From a bacterium (GTDB lineage: Bacteria; SZUA-79; Acidulodesulfobacterales; Acidulodesulfobacteraceae): DNA of 44,034 nt. Positions 1 to 8,638 of this stretch are shown here, in pieces (the stretch's first letter is position 1; every line of letters starts with the position of its first letter). The notes under the pieces are model-generated. The model saw only the letters and a program-made list of their open reading frames with translations. It did not search any database and had not been told where the DNA came from. The position numbers and the translations under genes are program-made. Location of the stretch: NCBI GenBank assembly GCA_021809845.1, contig JAJZJW010000012.1, positions 23,192 to 67,225 of the forward strand, read 5' to 3'.

Positions 1-256
1 AAATCCATATGTTTTTAATTTTTATAATTTACTCTTCAAGTTCGACATGCCAGTAGGCACTGTCTGCGATATTAAGAAACGGCATCCATTCTTTGTATAA
101 TATATTTGTCAAAGATATGTGATAATTATGAAATCCATATGTTTTTAATTTTTATAATTTACTCTTCAAGTTCGACATGCCAGTAGGCACTGTCTACGAT
201 ATTAAGAAACGGCATCCATTCTTTGTATAATATATTTGTCAAAGATATGTGATAAT
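1..256. repeat. Tandem duplication of the 3' end of the HNH nuclease gene (period 130 bp)
   Basis: Bases 1-126 match bases 131-256 with one visible difference (G76 versus A206). The 131-256 copy holds the last codons, stop and 3' flank of the HNH gene; the 1-126 copy lies past the stop. The difference would change Val to Ala in the repeated codons. The window begins on the first aligned base, so the true left boundary cannot be seen and a contig-end assembly artefact is possible. Confidence 0.9.
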
Positions 257-755
257 AAGGGGACCATTCCGGTTTTCTGGGCTTCCGGATTAAAATCATT
301 CCAGCTTCTTCCGGTGTTCTGCCGCCCTTAATTCTATTGCATTTAATACAGCTGCAGACAACATTTTCCCATGAGGATATTCCACCGTATGTTCTTGGAA
401 TTACATGGTCTAAATTTAAATCATTTTTTTTAAATTCTTTTCCGCAATATTGACATTTATTTTTGTCCCTGAAAAATATATTGGCTCTCGAAAATTTTAT
501 ATATCTTTTCGGTATTTTATCGTACTCGGCAAGAAGAATTACCCTTGGCACTCTAATTAGCCTGTCCACAAGACCTATCGATTGAACATTGTCCGTAACG
601 GATATTTCTTTCCATGAATCAAAAGTGAATGTGCGATAATTTTCGTCAACAGCCTTGGCAGCTCCTTGATATAAAAGGATAAAAGCCCTTTTAAGAGAAG
701 TTACATGCACCGGCAAAAAGGATTTATTCAGAACTAATACACTGGAAGATAGCAT
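159..755 (-). CDS. HNH endonuclease family protein
   Basis: This 198-residue protein carries a C-terminal HNH nuclease domain. A zinc-knuckle CQYCGKEF is followed by LDHVIPRTYGG and by CSCIKCNRIKG, giving two CxxC-type pairs around the central His. The N-terminal half (VLVLNKSFLPVHVTSLKRAF onward) is typical of a widespread stand-alone HNH family seen in many proteobacterial and cyanobacterial chromosomes, whose biological role is unclear. The ATG at 755 is the only reasonable start. It is the last gene on the left and reads toward the window edge. Its last ~33 codons are duplicated after its own stop (1-126), so the copy would not be translated. Family membership is clear; a restriction or homing role is not supported by any neighbour. 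Confidence 0.9.
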   Translation of the reverse strand: MLSSSVLVLNKSFLPVHVTSLKRAFILLYQGAAKAVDENYRTFTFDSWKEISVTDNVQSIGLVDRLIRVPRVILLAEYDKIPKRYIKFSRANIFFRDKNKCQYCGKEFKKNDLNLDHVIPRTYGGISSWENVVCSCIKCNRIKGGRTPEEAGMILIRKPRKPEWSPYYHISLTNILYKEWMPFLNIVDSAYWHVELEE

Positions 756-934
756 AAGTAAACCCGCATATCGTATATTAAAATTAAAACGATAATGTTA
801 TTACTATAATATCACATTATTAAATTATTTTATATACATAATATTAATATTAATATATAAATACGATAAATAAGCATCGTGCAAATGTGTCTTGCTATTT
901 AACTTATTGAACTTATTTGACTTATTTGACTTAT
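756..934. other. AT-rich spacer between HNH gene and selA
   Basis: This 179-bp spacer contains no ORF with coding character. Its right end (about 905-945) has short degenerate repeats of ACTTATTTG type. I see no convincing promoter or hairpin terminator. Confidence 0.5.
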
Positions 935-2389
935 CTAACTTAATATTTGAGCAACTTTTATAAAATTTCCGATTATATCGTTTATATCGTTATCTAAAAC
1001 AGTCCTTAAATCAATTAGAAATTTACCGTCTTTGATTTTTCCGATAATAGGTATCTGTAAACTTCTGAATATTTCGCTTAATTTTTCAGCCGCAAAAAAT
1101 TTATGAGTAACAGATAAGCAATATGTTTTCATTTCATAATCTGGCATTGCTCCGCCTCCAACAATGCTAAAATCTTCTATAATAGTAAAAATATACATTG
1201 TTTTATATGCGCTTTCAAGCTTTTTGACCTTATTCAAAAGCTTTAACCCTCTTTTTTTAATTTCTAAAATATTTTGAGATAGCATACGAAGTGTCGGAAT
1301 ATTCTTAATAGCGTTATTTATGTCTAAATATTCAAACAATACAGCTTCAAGCGCCGCCAAAGTCATTTTGTCAATCCTGAAAGCTCTGTTTAATGGGTTT
1401 TTTGCAATCAAATCAACATATTCTTTTTTACCCGCAATAATACCGGCCTGCGGTCCGCCAAGAAGCTTATCTCCGCTGAATGTTACTATGTCAATTCCTG
1501 CATTGATAACTTCCTGAGCAGTAGGCTCTTTTGGAAGACCGAATCTTTCAAATTTGATAAAACTTCCCGAACCAAGATCTTCCATGACAGGAATATTGTA
1601 TTTTTCCCCTATTTCTACAAGCTCTTTAGAATTTACTTCATGAACAAATCCTGTCATTTTAAAATTGCTGTGGTGAACTTTAAGCAGCAGTGTTGTATTT
1701 TCGTTTATTTTTGCTTCATAATCGTTGATTTTAGTTTTATTTGTAGTTCCGACTTCTATAAGCTGCGCTCCGGACGCCTTCATTATATCAGGAATTCTAA
1801 ACGAACCGCCTATTTCAACAAGCTCGCCTCTTGAAACTATAACTTCTTTTTTAATTCCTGCGGCAAAAGTATTTAACGCCATGAAAACAGCGGCGGCATT
1901 ATTATTAACTACAATAGCCGTTTCACAATTTAAAATTCTTTTAAGTAATATTTCTACATGGGAATATCTTTTCCCCCTCATTCCTTCTTCAAGATTGAAT
2001 TCAAGATTTGAATATGAGGAAGAGATTTTAGAAACATTTTCGACCGCTGTTTTTGGCAAAATAGACCTGCCGAGGTTAGTATGAACAACAACTCCGGTGC
2101 CGTTAATAACCCTTTTAAGACTAAATGAAAAATTATTAAAATAATCTTTCAGCAAAAACGCAAAATGCTTTATTTTAAAAAAATTATCTTCAAGTATTAT
2201 GTTGTCTCGAAGATTTATTTTTATTTTCTCTTTTTCTTTTGACAATATTTCTTCTAATTGAGCTTTTACGACATTATACGAATATTTGTCTATTAATTTT
2301 TTAACATCTTCATCTTGTAAAATTAATTGAATCTTCGGAAATTTTCTAAAATATTCATTTAATGTTGAGTTTAAGATTGAGTTATCCAT
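935..2389 (-). CDS. selA: L-seryl-tRNA(Sec) selenium transferase
   Basis: SelA is a PLP-dependent decameric enzyme that converts seryl-tRNA(Sec) to selenocysteinyl-tRNA(Sec) using selenophosphate. At 484 residues it is near the usual ~460-470. The PLP-binding Lys is K308 in the family signature SGDKLLGGPQAG. Other family blocks are visible: RVINGTGVVVHTNLGRS near residues 93-109, the NNNAAAV stretch near 162, and EDLGSGSF near 270. The start is the ATG at 2389, with only a weak upstream purine stretch. recO ends 14 nt upstream, so the two are probably co-transcribed. No selB, selC, selD or selenoprotein with an in-frame TGA was recognised in the window, so the rest of the pathway must lie elsewhere. 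Confidence 0.96.
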   Translation of the reverse strand: MDNSILNSTLNEYFRKFPKIQLILQDEDVKKLIDKYSYNVVKAQLEEILSKEKEKIKINLRDNIILEDNFFKIKHFAFLLKDYFNNFSFSLKRVINGTGVVVHTNLGRSILPKTAVENVSKISSSYSNLEFNLEEGMRGKRYSHVEILLKRILNCETAIVVNNNAAAVFMALNTFAAGIKKEVIVSRGELVEIGGSFRIPDIMKASGAQLIEVGTTNKTKINDYEAKINENTTLLLKVHHSNFKMTGFVHEVNSKELVEIGEKYNIPVMEDLGSGSFIKFERFGLPKEPTAQEVINAGIDIVTFSGDKLLGGPQAGIIAGKKEYVDLIAKNPLNRAFRIDKMTLAALEAVLFEYLDINNAIKNIPTLRMLSQNILEIKKRGLKLLNKVKKLESAYKTMYIFTIIEDFSIVGGGAMPDYEMKTYCLSVTHKFFAAEKLSEIFRSLQIPIIGKIKDGKFLIDLRTVLDNDINDIIGNFIKVAQILS

Positions 2390-2403
2390 AATTTACTATT
2401 TTA

Positions 2404-3174
2404 TTAATATCTTTTATTTTTACTAACATTGAAAGATTTAAATGAATTTCCTGCATAAAAAGATAAAATATTTTCTAAAAAGTTAAGACAGTCTCTTAAA
2501 ACATACTCTTTAGCATTTAATTTTGAAATTATTGAAGTATTAGAATTTGCCATAAGATTAATAATTTTAACGGCGCTAATAGGCAAATTTATTGTTTTTA
2601 CAGTTTTAGCACAATTGCTGCAGACAACCCCGCCTTTTGCTACGCTGAAAGTAAAATAATTATCGATATTTTTCTGCGAACATAATGTGCATGTGTTAAA
2701 ATTAGGAAATATCCCGCTATGCTTTAAAAAATTAGAAATAAAATAAAGTTCATGCTTCAAAATAATATCTTCCTCGCAATCGTTTCCGACAGCATCATTT
2801 AAACTCATATATACATCTCTTAGCAAATTAAAAATCATTATATTTTTGTCTTTTTCAGGAACAAGCGCTTTTGTAATCTCCAAAAGTTTTGATATAGACG
2901 TATAAGCATTTATATTTTTTCTGATATTTTTATATTCTTCGACAGAATCTACTTCGTAAAGTATTGCCAGCGACATTCCCGCTTTTTCGTAAAATTTTAT
3001 ATTGGTCAGCATAGCGGGTTCAAGTTTTCCAAGAAATCTCTTTTTGCTTTTTCTTGCATTATTTGCAAAACAAACAATTTTTCCATAATCTTCGGTAACA
3101 TAGACTATTAATAAGTCAGCCTCATTCATTTTTTTTATAGAAACAATAAAAGATTTTGATGATAATACATTCAT
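2404..3174 (-). CDS. recO: DNA repair protein RecO
   Basis: RecO loads RecA onto SSB-coated single-stranded DNA in the RecFOR gap-repair pathway. The 256-residue product has the N-terminal OB-fold (KSFIVSIKKMNEADLLIVYV) and an all-helical C-terminal domain with a zinc site. The ligands are visible as C162-x2-C165 and C185-x2-C188 (CTLC and CSNC). An ATG at 3174 follows a GGAAG purine run about 10 nt upstream, which supports this start. selA follows on the same strand after 14 nt, with no terminator between them. In deltaproteobacterial genomes recO is often near glyQS, which is absent here. Confidence 0.93.
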   Translation of the reverse strand: MNVLSSKSFIVSIKKMNEADLLIVYVTEDYGKIVCFANNARKSKKRFLGKLEPAMLTNIKFYEKAGMSLAILYEVDSVEEYKNIRKNINAYTSISKLLEITKALVPEKDKNIMIFNLLRDVYMSLNDAVGNDCEEDIILKHELYFISNFLKHSGIFPNFNTCTLCSQKNIDNYFTFSVAKGGVVCSNCAKTVKTINLPISAVKIINLMANSNTSIISKLNAKEYVLRDCLNFLENILSFYAGNSFKSFNVSKNKRY

Positions 3175-3332
3175 TAAAATTATCTTCCGAATTGCAAATA
3201 TTTAAATTAAATTATTTTTTTAAATGAATATAATTAATTATATAACCTATTCCAACAGACACATATTTTATTATTTTATAATTTTTTTATTACTGTTTTT
3301 TATTACTGTTGCCTATAGTTCTATATATTTTA

Positions 3333-3695
3333 TTACCTGCCGGAAAAAAAAACAACGCATATTCCTGCAATAATAACAAAAACCCCAAACCATCTTTTAA
3401 TTCCTACTTTTTCTTTTAAAAAAAATTTTGAAAGCAAAAGCACAATAATGTAACCGCTCGATAAAAGCGGGTATGCTATGGACAGCGGGAGTTTAGACAA
3501 TGCCAGAAGATAAAACAAGGTGGCAAAAAACAGAATGACCAATGCACTGAAAATAAATGGGTTAAAAAATACAAGGATAGATTTAAAACCTATTTTCAAA
3601 TGTTCCTCTCTCACTTTACCTGACCCTATTTTTTGCAAAAGCTGCCCAAACGATGAAAAAATGACGGCAAGAATCATATAATAGTATGGATTCAT
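3333..3695 (-). CDS. Small EamA/SMR-like membrane protein (four helices)
   Basis: This 120-residue protein is almost entirely hydrophobic with four predicted membrane helices, roughly residues 3-20, 42-65, 70-88 and 100-118. Its length and layout match single-EamA-domain or SMR-like transporters of the ArnE/ArnF/EmrE type. The segment LLALSKLPLSIAYPLLSSGYI is characteristic: a conserved small/Pro-rich helix 3 ahead of FLKEKVGIKRWFGVFVIIAG. No substrate can be assigned. It could be half of a lipid-carrier flippase or a drug/metabolite pump. It sits alone between recO and the 14-bp repeat array. Confidence 0.75.
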   Translation of the reverse strand: MNPYYYMILAVIFSSFGQLLQKIGSGKVREEHLKIGFKSILVFFNPFIFSALVILFFATLFYLLALSKLPLSIAYPLLSSGYIIVLLLSKFFLKEKVGIKRWFGVFVIIAGICVVFFSGR

Positions 3696-3789
3696 GATGT
3701 TTTTTATAATATAAATAATAAAAAAAAATTATTGTAATTCAACTTGATTTTTATTTAACTTAATTTATTTAATTTTAATTTATTTAACT

Positions 3790-3958
3790 TGATTTATTTA
3801 ACTTGACTTAACTAACTTGGTTTAACTAACTTGACTTAACTAACTTGACTTAACTAACTTGGTTTAACTAATTTGACTTAACTAACTTGGTTTAACTAAC
3901 TTGACTTAACTAACTTGGTTTAACTAACTTGGTTTAACTAACTTGGTTTATTTAATTT
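3790..3958. repeat. Minisatellite, 14-bp unit, about 11-12 copies
   Basis: The unit TTAACTAACTTGRY recurs with alternating GGT and GAC endings, and decays toward the left edge. It fills the gap downstream of murT on the minus strand. It has no constant-repeat/unique-spacer pattern, so it is not a CRISPR array, and no ORF crosses it convincingly. Confidence 0.85.
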
Positions 3959-3976
3959 TAATTAATAATTGTTTAA

Positions 3977-5803
3977 TTATACAATAATTTTTTCTAAATT
4001 GGAAAGTTCTGTATAAGTCGAAAATATGTAAAGTTTTTTTAATTTTTTTTTATTATTGTGAGCATAACAATTATAGTTATTGCATACGCTGTTGCAATTG
4101 TATCGGTCAGCAGCGTAACTTTGCCCGGCATTACTGTTTTTTTTATTGATATTATTATTTTTTCCATTATTAAGTTTATTGTTTATATTTGTGCTAATAT
4201 CTTCCTTAAGTTTATCTATACAATAATTATTATCTGATATTGAATTTATAATTTCGTTAAATGCTTTTTTAACGCTATGGTTTACTTTTATTTTTTTTAT
4301 GTCTATTCCTGCGGTTTTAAGCCTTATAGCCATATCGTACGGTCTAAGTCCCGTAATTATAATATTATTAAATTTATTCATATATTTTTCAAAATTTACA
4401 TCCCAAATCCATGAAACATCCCTACCATCAGCATCTCTGTCGGAAAAAGCAAATAAAGCATCAATACAATCATCTTTTTCAAATATCTTTTCTAATACAT
4501 TATTAAATCCTGATGGATTTTTTACTAAATCTATGCTGCACTCTATTCCTTGAAACATTTTTTTAAAAGACCTGCCAAATTTTGTAAAATAGTTTTCAAA
4601 TGTTCTTTTAATTATCTCGTCATCTATGCAATAAAATTTTAAAACTAAAAAAGCTGCCATATAATTTAATATATTATAATAACCCTGAATTGAGGGCTTA
4701 AAATTAAAGTCATTATTTTTTACTTTACTTGAAGGCATGAAATTAAAGTCTTCATTTTTTACTTTAGAGTTGAATTCTTCAATATTTTTAAAATTGAAAG
4801 CGATATAATCATTGCCTATTAATTCTGCTTCTACATCGGCGGCAGTGTTTTTATATCCGCAATAATTGCAATAATAATTTATCATCGTATAATGAGCGTT
4901 AAAACAAGCGGACAAAATGTTTCCGCATTGAGGACAAGAAATTGCATCAGATAGAGTAATATTGTCATTTTTCTTTTCACGTTCACATAGGCTATGGTCT
5001 TCAAAATTTTTATTTAACATATTATTTTTGAACGTATCATTATTTCTTTTATCGTTGTTATTCTTACTATTCTTATCATTGCTATTGTTATCATTATTAT
5101 CGTTGTTATTCTTATCATTTTTACCATTACTATTATCATTATTATTTTTGTTATTTTTGTTATAATTGCTATAATTACCGTTTAATGCTTGTTTCTCAGA
5201 TTTAACATTAAAATAAAACTTTTTATTTTTAGTATTAAATCCGACAAATGATGCAAGGGGTTCATTAGAAGGTAAAATTAAAACAGGAAAAGTTTTTAAA
5301 GACTCTATTGATTTTTTAATACTGAGCATTGTAGTATTCACTTCCCCGTATCTATCTAACTGGTCTCTGTAAAAATTAGTAATTACTATAAGAGCCGGAT
5401 TTATTTTTGAAATAATATAAGGAAAAACTTTCTCATCTGTTTCAATTACCAAAATGTCCGCATTAAATTTACTGTTGAATGAATAACACCCTATAACAGA
5501 CCCAAAAATACCGTTTGTCATATTTGCCCCATTGATGTTTGAACAAACTTTCATACCGGCTTTATTTAAACCGGAAGCTATCAAGTTGGCGGTTGTAGTT
5601 TTTCCGTTAGTTCCTGTAACAAATATTGCTGGAATATTTATGGAATTTATATCTCTTGCAAAATTATCAATTAAATTTTTATCTAATTTTTTCAACAAGT
5701 AAAGCGGTAAAACATCGCCATTTCTTTTAAAAACTGAAACCAAAATCAATTTAATAAATTTATATAGAATAATTTCAATTTTATTTTTTATATTTAAATA
5801 CAT
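3977..5803 (-). CDS. murT: Lipid II isoglutaminyl synthase, MurT-type Mur ligase subunit
   Basis: MurT binds ATP and lipid II and, with GatD, amidates the D-Glu alpha-carboxylate of the stem peptide. The P-loop GTNGKTT is at residues 64-70 and the middle domain carries ITNFYRDQLDRYGE. A zinc ribbon typical of MurT is visible as C290/C293 and C312/C315. The C-terminal DUF1727 domain contains NPSGFNNVLEKI, SDRDADGRDVSWIWD and ITGLRPYDMAIRLKTAGI. D468 in WIWD may match the aspartate described as catalytic in Staphylococcus MurT. At 608 residues it is far longer than the usual ~440: an Asn/Asp/Lys-rich tract (about 209-262), a doubled KVKN(E/N)DFNF motif near 347-370 and a second Asn-rich tract near 530-586 account for the excess. 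gatD lies about 5.8 kb away on the other strand. The family call is firm; lipid II as substrate is inferred. Confidence 0.92.
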   Translation of the reverse strand: MYLNIKNKIEIILYKFIKLILVSVFKRNGDVLPLYLLKKLDKNLIDNFARDINSINIPAIFVTGTNGKTTTANLIASGLNKAGMKVCSNINGANMTNGIFGSVIGCYSFNSKFNADILVIETDEKVFPYIISKINPALIVITNFYRDQLDRYGEVNTTMLSIKKSIESLKTFPVLILPSNEPLASFVGFNTKNKKFYFNVKSEKQALNGNYSNYNKNNKNNNDNSNGKNDKNNNDNNDNNSNDKNSKNNNDKRNNDTFKNNMLNKNFEDHSLCEREKKNDNITLSDAISCPQCGNILSACFNAHYTMINYYCNYCGYKNTAADVEAELIGNDYIAFNFKNIEEFNSKVKNEDFNFMPSSKVKNNDFNFKPSIQGYYNILNYMAAFLVLKFYCIDDEIIKRTFENYFTKFGRSFKKMFQGIECSIDLVKNPSGFNNVLEKIFEKDDCIDALFAFSDRDADGRDVSWIWDVNFEKYMNKFNNIIITGLRPYDMAIRLKTAGIDIKKIKVNHSVKKAFNEIINSISDNNYCIDKLKEDISTNINNKLNNGKNNNINKKNSNAGQSYAADRYNCNSVCNNYNCYAHNNKKKLKKLYIFSTYTELSNLEKIIV

Positions 5804-5957
5804 AATGATTTCAATGAGTTAAGAATTACTCAAATATTTTAGCAACTTATCTGCTGATTAAAAATTGTGCAATTTGATTAACCTTCTTATTTTGTTAGAT
5901 ATTTAAGTTTCAACAATCAATTTTCCTTTAAAAAATTTTACAGCCATTGTGAAATTG

Positions 5958-8423
5958 TCATTTTTTATTTATTAATTGTTTAATTTTTTCAACAGCTTCC
6001 ATAGCATTTTTTGCATAAATATCAGCATTTATGGACTTTGCATAATCTTCGTTTACTACAGCTCCGCCGACCATGGAAAAAACATTTATGCCGTTTTTTT
6101 TCAATTCTTTTATAACGTTTTCCATTTCACCGACGGTTGTCGTCATCAGAGCCGATAGCCCTACAAAATTTACTTTATTTTTTATTGCTTCTTCAACTAT
6201 TTTTCCAGTCTTTACGTTTCTGCCAAGGTCTATCACCTCAAAACCGTTATTTTCTAAAAGAGTTGCGACAATATTTTTGCCAATATCGTGAACATCTCCT
6301 TCGACAGTCGCCATTAAAATTTTCACAGTGTCCGTGTTGTTTATATTTTTCGGCAAATCTCTCTTAATTCTGGCAAAAGCAATTTTCATAACCTCGGCAC
6401 TTTCCATAACCTGCGGCAAAAAATATATATTTTTATCAAAGAGCTTTCCAACCTCTTCAAGCGCAGGTATTAAATATTTATTGCCTATTTCTAAAGGGGG
6501 CACGCCCTCAGACAGCAAGTTTTCAACAATGGGAACAACACCTTCTTTTTCTCCGTTTAAAACAGCGCTGTACAATTTTTCGCCGGGGCTTAAGATACTG
6601 GTCGTATCACCCATTTTTTTAGATTTTTCTGAGGTGTTTAAATTTTTTTCATTATTATAACTGTTTGCCTTTTCCGAAAAATGGTTTATATAAGCCTTTG
6701 CAAGATAATCTTTGGCTGTTAAAACTTTTACCGCATAATAACTGCCTGTAAGAAGTTCATCTTCAGGATTTACTATAGCGGCGCTCAATCCTCCTGAAAA
6801 ACACATCGTTAGAAAAGCGGCATTAATATGGGTTCTTTTCGGCAAACCGAAAGATATATTGCTGACGCCTAGAACGGTAGGCAGGTTCAGAATGGTTTTA
6901 TTCTTTTTTATAGCATCTAATGTTATCAACGCTTTATCTTGTCCAGCGCTTATCGGAAGGGTTAGAAAATCTATCATAACATCGTATGGTCTAATGCCGA
7001 AATCCGTGAGTTCATAATAGACTTTATATGCAGTTTTAATTCTCTCATCCGATGTTTCAGGAATACCGTCATCGTTTAAAGCAAGAACTATAACGGCGGC
7101 ACCGTATTTTTTAATGAGAGGCATTAATTTATTTAACTTTTTTTCTTCGCCGCTTATAGAATTAATCAATGCTTTGCCTGGATAGAGCATAAGGGCTTCT
7201 TCTACGGCGTCAGGGTTAGAAGAATCTATGACTAAAGGGCTCTGAACTACATTAGAAGCGGCTAAGATTGCTTTTTTCATCAGTTCAATTTCGTCAGTCC
7301 CGGGAACACCGACATTAATATCAAGCATCGATGCACCGTCATCAGTTTGAATTTTAGCAGTTTTTCTAATATAGTTAGTTTTACCGTTTTTTAATTCTTC
7401 TATAAAATCTTTTTTTCCTGTAGGATTTATTCTTTCTCCTATCATAACAGGCGGATGATTAAAACCTAATCCTACAACAGATGTTCTGGAAGTTACAAAA
7501 AGTCCGGGCTCTCTTTTAAACCCTTTTTCAGGTAATCCGCTATTATTTATTATCTTTACTTCATCCGTCATAGCTTTGATGAATGAGCTATCGCTGCCGC
7601 AGCAGGCAGATATCACCCGCACTCCTATTAATGCAAGTTCTTCTACTAATTTAGAAAAATCATTCGGCTTGCCTGGAAATATGGTTTTTCCGTTTATTAA
7701 AGAAGGTATGCCTGCATTAGGCTTAGAAATAAGAGGAACATCGGTAACTGCTGCCATTTTTTTTAAAATTTCATAAATATCCTCAGGACCGACAGAACAA
7801 TTTGCTCCGATAACATCGACACCCAAACTGTCGGCGGTAATGGCAAAAACTTCCGGTGTGGTGCCAAGAATAGTCCTATAGGTATTATCAAATGTCATCA
7901 TCGCTATTACCGGTTTGTCGCTTAATTCTTTGACGGCTATTATTGCCGCTCTGACTTCCTGCAGGTCTATCATTGTTTCAAGCTGAAATAAATCTACATC
8001 GGCATCGAGACCGGCTTTTATCTGTTCTTTATATAATTTAACACTTTCCTTAAATGTTAATTCACCGACCGGATAAATAAATTTTCCCGTAGGAGCTAAA
8101 GACATAGCTATAAGGCAATTTCCTTCAGAGGCTTTTTGCGCTGCTTTTACCGCATTATAATTAATTTCATACAATTTATTTTCTAGACCGTATTCTGAAA
8201 GTTTTATTCTATTTGCTCCGAAAGTATTTGCGACTAATATTTCGCTTCCAGCTTTCGCATAGCTTTTGTGAACAGCTATGATATGCTCAATTTTATCGGT
8301 TATATTAAAACTTTCAGGCAATAAACCTTTAGGCAGAAGACCTTGAAGCTGTAAAACAGTACCCAATGCGCCATCTGACATAATTAATCTTTTTTGTAAT
8401 TCATTTTTAAAATTTTTTATCAT
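5958..8423 (-). CDS. metH: Cobalamin-dependent methionine synthase lacking the activation domain
   Basis: This 821-residue protein has three of the four MetH modules in order. The homocysteine-binding barrel (about 1-300) has zinc ligands C209 in GANCSVG and C274/C275 in ACCGSD. The pterin-binding barrel (about 325-570) starts at MIGERINPTGKKDF. The helical cap and B12-binding Rossmann domain (about 610-821) carry D710-x-H712-x-x-G715, with H712 as the lower cobalt ligand. The C-terminal AdoMet reactivation domain (~330 residues in E. coli) is absent and the ORF stops cleanly after the B12 domain. Short MetH proteins like this occur in anaerobes, where a separate reactivation protein may serve; none is seen here. 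It lies 213 bp downstream of murI behind a structured leader. Confidence 0.93.
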   Translation of the reverse strand: MIKNFKNELQKRLIMSDGALGTVLQLQGLLPKGLLPESFNITDKIEHIIAVHKSYAKAGSEILVANTFGANRIKLSEYGLENKLYEINYNAVKAAQKASEGNCLIAMSLAPTGKFIYPVGELTFKESVKLYKEQIKAGLDADVDLFQLETMIDLQEVRAAIIAVKELSDKPVIAMMTFDNTYRTILGTTPEVFAITADSLGVDVIGANCSVGPEDIYEILKKMAAVTDVPLISKPNAGIPSLINGKTIFPGKPNDFSKLVEELALIGVRVISACCGSDSSFIKAMTDEVKIINNSGLPEKGFKREPGLFVTSRTSVVGLGFNHPPVMIGERINPTGKKDFIEELKNGKTNYIRKTAKIQTDDGASMLDINVGVPGTDEIELMKKAILAASNVVQSPLVIDSSNPDAVEEALMLYPGKALINSISGEEKKLNKLMPLIKKYGAAVIVLALNDDGIPETSDERIKTAYKVYYELTDFGIRPYDVMIDFLTLPISAGQDKALITLDAIKKNKTILNLPTVLGVSNISFGLPKRTHINAAFLTMCFSGGLSAAIVNPEDELLTGSYYAVKVLTAKDYLAKAYINHFSEKANSYNNEKNLNTSEKSKKMGDTTSILSPGEKLYSAVLNGEKEGVVPIVENLLSEGVPPLEIGNKYLIPALEEVGKLFDKNIYFLPQVMESAEVMKIAFARIKRDLPKNINNTDTVKILMATVEGDVHDIGKNIVATLLENNGFEVIDLGRNVKTGKIVEEAIKNKVNFVGLSALMTTTVGEMENVIKELKKNGINVFSMVGGAVVNEDYAKSINADIYAKNAMEAVEKIKQLINKK

Positions 8424-8484
8424 AAGTTTTTAAACCCTTTTTAATATCAACTTTTTTTCATTTATTTTTTTATTTAAATTTTAT

Positions 8485-8541
8485 TTAACTAACATTGCCC
8501 ATATAATTTCCCGTCCGAATGAATGACCGGGGGATATTCAT
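8485..8541 (-). CDS. Possible 18-codon leader ORF upstream of metH
   Basis: An ATG at 8541 sits 7 nt after AGGAG and opens an 18-codon frame ending in TAA at 8485. The predicted peptide begins MNIPRSFIRTGNY. It lies between murI and metH on the metH strand. The ribosome-binding site is better than that of metH itself, which is the main support. It contains only its two Met codons and no run of one amino acid, so classical attenuation is not obvious. It may be spurious. Confidence 0.3.
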   Translation of the reverse strand: MNIPRSFIRTGNYMGNVS

Positions 8542-8568
8542 AATATTGCTCCTAAAAAGTATCTTATC

Positions 8569-8590
8569 ATTGAATTAGTCATTGAATTAG
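8569..8590. repeat. Direct repeat in the murI-metH spacer
   Basis: ATTGAATTAG occurs at 8569-8578 and again at 8581-8590, immediately beside the hairpin at 8591-8638. It could be an operator half-site pair or chance in AT-rich DNA. Confidence 0.5.
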
Positions 8591-8638
8591 GAAGCCTCCA
8601 TAAACGACATGCGTTTATATGTAAGATAGAGGGGCTTC
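8591..8638 (-). promoter_or_regulatory. Two-tier hairpin at the end of murI, in the metH leader
   Basis: An outer stem pairs GAAGCC (8591-8596) with GGCTTC (8633-8638). An inner 7-bp perfect stem pairs ATAAACG (8600-8606) with CGTTTAT (8612-8618) around a 5-nt loop. The structure overlaps the murI stop codon. No U-run follows on either strand, so it is not a standard intrinsic terminator. It may be an RNA-stability or regulatory element between murI and metH. I could not match it to a known riboswitch consensus. Confidence 0.5.

Noticed and set aside
3790-3958. Regular repeats resembling a CRISPR array
   Set aside because: The 14-bp units abut each other with no unique spacers, and no cas genes are present.
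4962-5165. Plus-strand Leu/Ser/Phe-rich frame across the murT gene
   Set aside because: It is the antisense reading of the Asn-rich tract of MurT; no independent support.
8424-8636. SAM or cobalamin riboswitch upstream of metH
   Set aside because: No GCCACTG-type B12 box or SAM riboswitch core could be found; only an unassigned hairpin is visible.
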